NCBI GenBank assembly: GCA_030681635.1
Contig: JAUXRT010000611.1
Coordinates: forward strand, 1-5,549
Source of the DNA: Reyranella sp.
GTDB lineage: Bacteria; Pseudomonadota; Alphaproteobacteria; Reyranellales; Reyranellaceae
Length of the DNA stretch: 5,549 nucleotides
Direction: 5' to 3'
The notes under the pieces: model-generated
Told to the model about the DNA's origin: nothing
The model's input: only the letters and a program-made list of their open reading frames with translations
Databases searched by the model: none
Translations under genes and position numbers: made by a program
Shown here: positions 4,846 to 5,549 of the stretch, piece by piece
Layout: the number at the start of each line of letters is the position of its first letter
How positions within the stretch are numbered: position 1 is the stretch's first letter

Positions 4846-5397
4846 ATGCTGAACGGCATCCACGGCCACCAGGACATCGAGCGTGTGGTCTACGGCAAGC
4901 CGGCGGGCGCGGCGCTGCGGGCCGAGGCCGAGCGGCTGGGCGCGAAGCGTGTCTTCATCACGACCACCAAATCGGTGGCCCAGAGCGCACTGCTGGCCGA
5001 CGTCATCCGCGACCTTGGCGACCGCTATGCCGGCGTCTATGCCAGCATCACCGCCCATTCGCCCCGGCCCTGCGTGATCGAAGGCGCGGCGCTGGCGCGC
5101 GAGGCCAAGGCCGACCTGATCGTGGCGGTGGGCGGCGGTTCGGCGATCGACGCCACCAAGGTGATGCTGATCGCGCTTTGGCAGAACGCCACCCGGATAG
5201 AAGATCTCGACCTCTACCGTGCCGGCAAGCCGAAAGAGGGCGCGGCGCCGCCGGCCGAGGCGATCAAGCCGCCGGCCGATGCCATCCGCATGCTGGCCGT
5301 GCCGACCACGTTGTCGGCTGCCGAGTTCAACGCCTTCGCCGGCATCACCGATCCGCGGCATGGCATCAAGGAAAGCTTCGGCCACCGCCTGGTCGTA
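4846..5397 (+). CDS. Iron-containing alcohol dehydrogenase (maleylacetate reductase-like), truncated at a chimeric junction
   Basis: About 184 residues match the N-terminal half of group III Fe-dependent alcohol dehydrogenases, NAD(P)H enzymes of usually 350-400 residues. The nucleotide-binding VGGGSAIDATK (95-105) and AVPTTLSAAEFNAFAGITD (151-169) are hallmarks. The PTTLSAAEF form recalls the maleylacetate reductase-like branch. After ...KESFGHRLVV (175-184) the family expects PRxVILDP and then the metal-binding Asp/His residues in an all-helical C-terminal domain. Instead the frame becomes an unrelated, proline-rich translation that is the antisense of a methyltransferase gene (5377-5549). 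The frame stays open to the window end, so a gene caller would extend it to 5549, but that tail is spurious. Without the C-terminal domain the protein cannot hold its metal. The gene follows the dienelactone hydrolase, fitting a maleylacetate reductase role (maleylacetate to 3-oxoadipate), which remains inference. Confidence 0.85.
5377..5397. other. Chimeric junction of two unrelated genes with about 20 bp shared
   Basis: Up to about 5397 the plus strand reads as Fe-ADH (FGHRLVV). From about 5377 onward the minus strand reads as a cyclopropane-fatty-acid synthase C-terminal region (RARYDQAVAE). The bases between serve both proteins plausibly, so up to about 21 bp are common to the two sources. 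A HindIII site (AAGCTT, 5373-5378) lies at the left edge. Candidate origins are a deletion at microhomology, a k-mer assembly misjoin, or a ligation chimera. Confidence 0.75.
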
Positions 5398-5549
5398 ACG
5401 CGCCCGCCAAAGCCGCAGGGTCTCGGCATAATCGAGGCCGAAGCCGTCGCGATCGTCCCAGCTCAGCCCGCGTTTAGCCGCAAGGGATTGGAATCGAGGC
5501 TCGTTGAGCAACATGCCGCCGGGAAAGATATAGGCCTGGATGAAATCGG
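5377..5549 (-). CDS. Cyclopropane-fatty-acyl-phospholipid synthase family methyltransferase, internal C-terminal fragment
   Basis: From the right edge the minus strand encodes about 57 residues: DFIQAYIFPGGMLLNEPRF at the start, then DRDGFGLDYAETLRLWRARY and DQAVAE. YIFPGGML and the FGxDYxxTLxxW pattern are hallmarks of the region after the SAM-binding domain in cyclopropane fatty acid synthases; E. coli Cfa has KYIFPNGCLPS and FGADYDTTLMAWYERF at the matching place. These enzymes methylenate unsaturated phospholipid acyl chains using S-adenosylmethionine. The N-terminal and catalytic parts lie beyond the window. The last 40-60 residues (family pattern GF..RF.R.W.YYL..CE.GF) are missing because the sequence switches to antisense of the Fe-ADH gene. 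The frame happens to stay open to 4816, but that extension has no family similarity. Confidence 0.82.

Noticed and set aside
3861..4877. Minus-strand open frame of 338 codons across the dienelactone hydrolase and the repeat
   Set aside because: It is antisense to the hydrolase with its complete Cys-Asp-His triad, spans a palindromic repeat, and shows no family features.
4816..5514. Minus-strand open frame of 232 codons as one complete protein
   Set aside because: Only its first 46 codons or so (right part) have family similarity. The remainder is antisense of the Fe-ADH gene and the repeat, so it is a product of the chimeric join.
5398..5549. Extended C-terminus of the Fe-ADH as a novel fused domain
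   Set aside because: The tail translates to a Pro/Ala/Glu-rich sequence without pattern, whereas the opposite strand gives well-known cyclopropane-fatty-acid synthase motifs. The coding strand here is the minus strand.

Overview
The window reads as high-GC chromosomal DNA of an alphaproteobacterium, probably a metabolically versatile soil or water type (Bradyrhizobium/Reyranella-like). This is inferred from the strong G/C bias at third codon positions, the gene families, and one intergenic palindromic repeat whose core resembles repeats I remember from that group. No rRNA, tRNA, CRISPR, phage or transposase sequence is visible.

Layout from left to right. (1) Bases 1-398, minus strand: the N-terminal third of a GMC-family FAD oxidoreductase, cut by the window edge. 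(2) Bases 399-524: a short divergent intergenic region with an 8-bp inverted repeat. (3) Bases 525-1607, plus strand: an AI-2E/PerM-family membrane protein. (4) Bases 1608-1820: a convergent intergenic region with one strong GC hairpin, probably a terminator, and a second nested hairpin. (5) Bases 3897-1821, minus strand: a two-gene operon of a class III (CaiB/BaiF) CoA-transferase followed 10 bp later by a 2,4-dienoyl-CoA-reductase-like SDR. The SDR lacks the usual catalytic tyrosine. (6) Bases 3898-3971: a 74-bp divergent promoter region. (7) Bases 3972-4715, plus strand: a dienelactone hydrolase family protein. (8) Bases 4723-4829: an intergenic repeat able to fold into a four-way junction. 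(9) Bases 4846 to about 5397, plus strand: the N-terminal half of an iron-containing alcohol dehydrogenase, close to maleylacetate reductase. (10) About 5377-5549, minus strand: a C-terminal piece of a cyclopropane-fatty-acyl-phospholipid synthase.

Functionally, the CoA-transferase/SDR pair suggests activation and reduction of an unsaturated acyl-CoA. The hydrolase/Fe-ADH pair resembles the dienelactone hydrolase plus maleylacetate reductase step of lower aromatic-ring catabolism (dienelactone to maleylacetate to 3-oxoadipate). Both substrate assignments are inference.

The two most notable observations are as follows. First, near 5377-5397 the Fe-ADH gene passes abruptly into an antisense fragment of the synthase gene. 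Both genes lack their 3' parts and share about 20 bp at the join, so this is either a microhomology deletion or an assembly/cloning chimera. Second, the repeat at 4723-4829 has two side hairpins that differ by three compensatory base-pair swaps, which points to conservation of structure. I found no convincing new multi-gene system.
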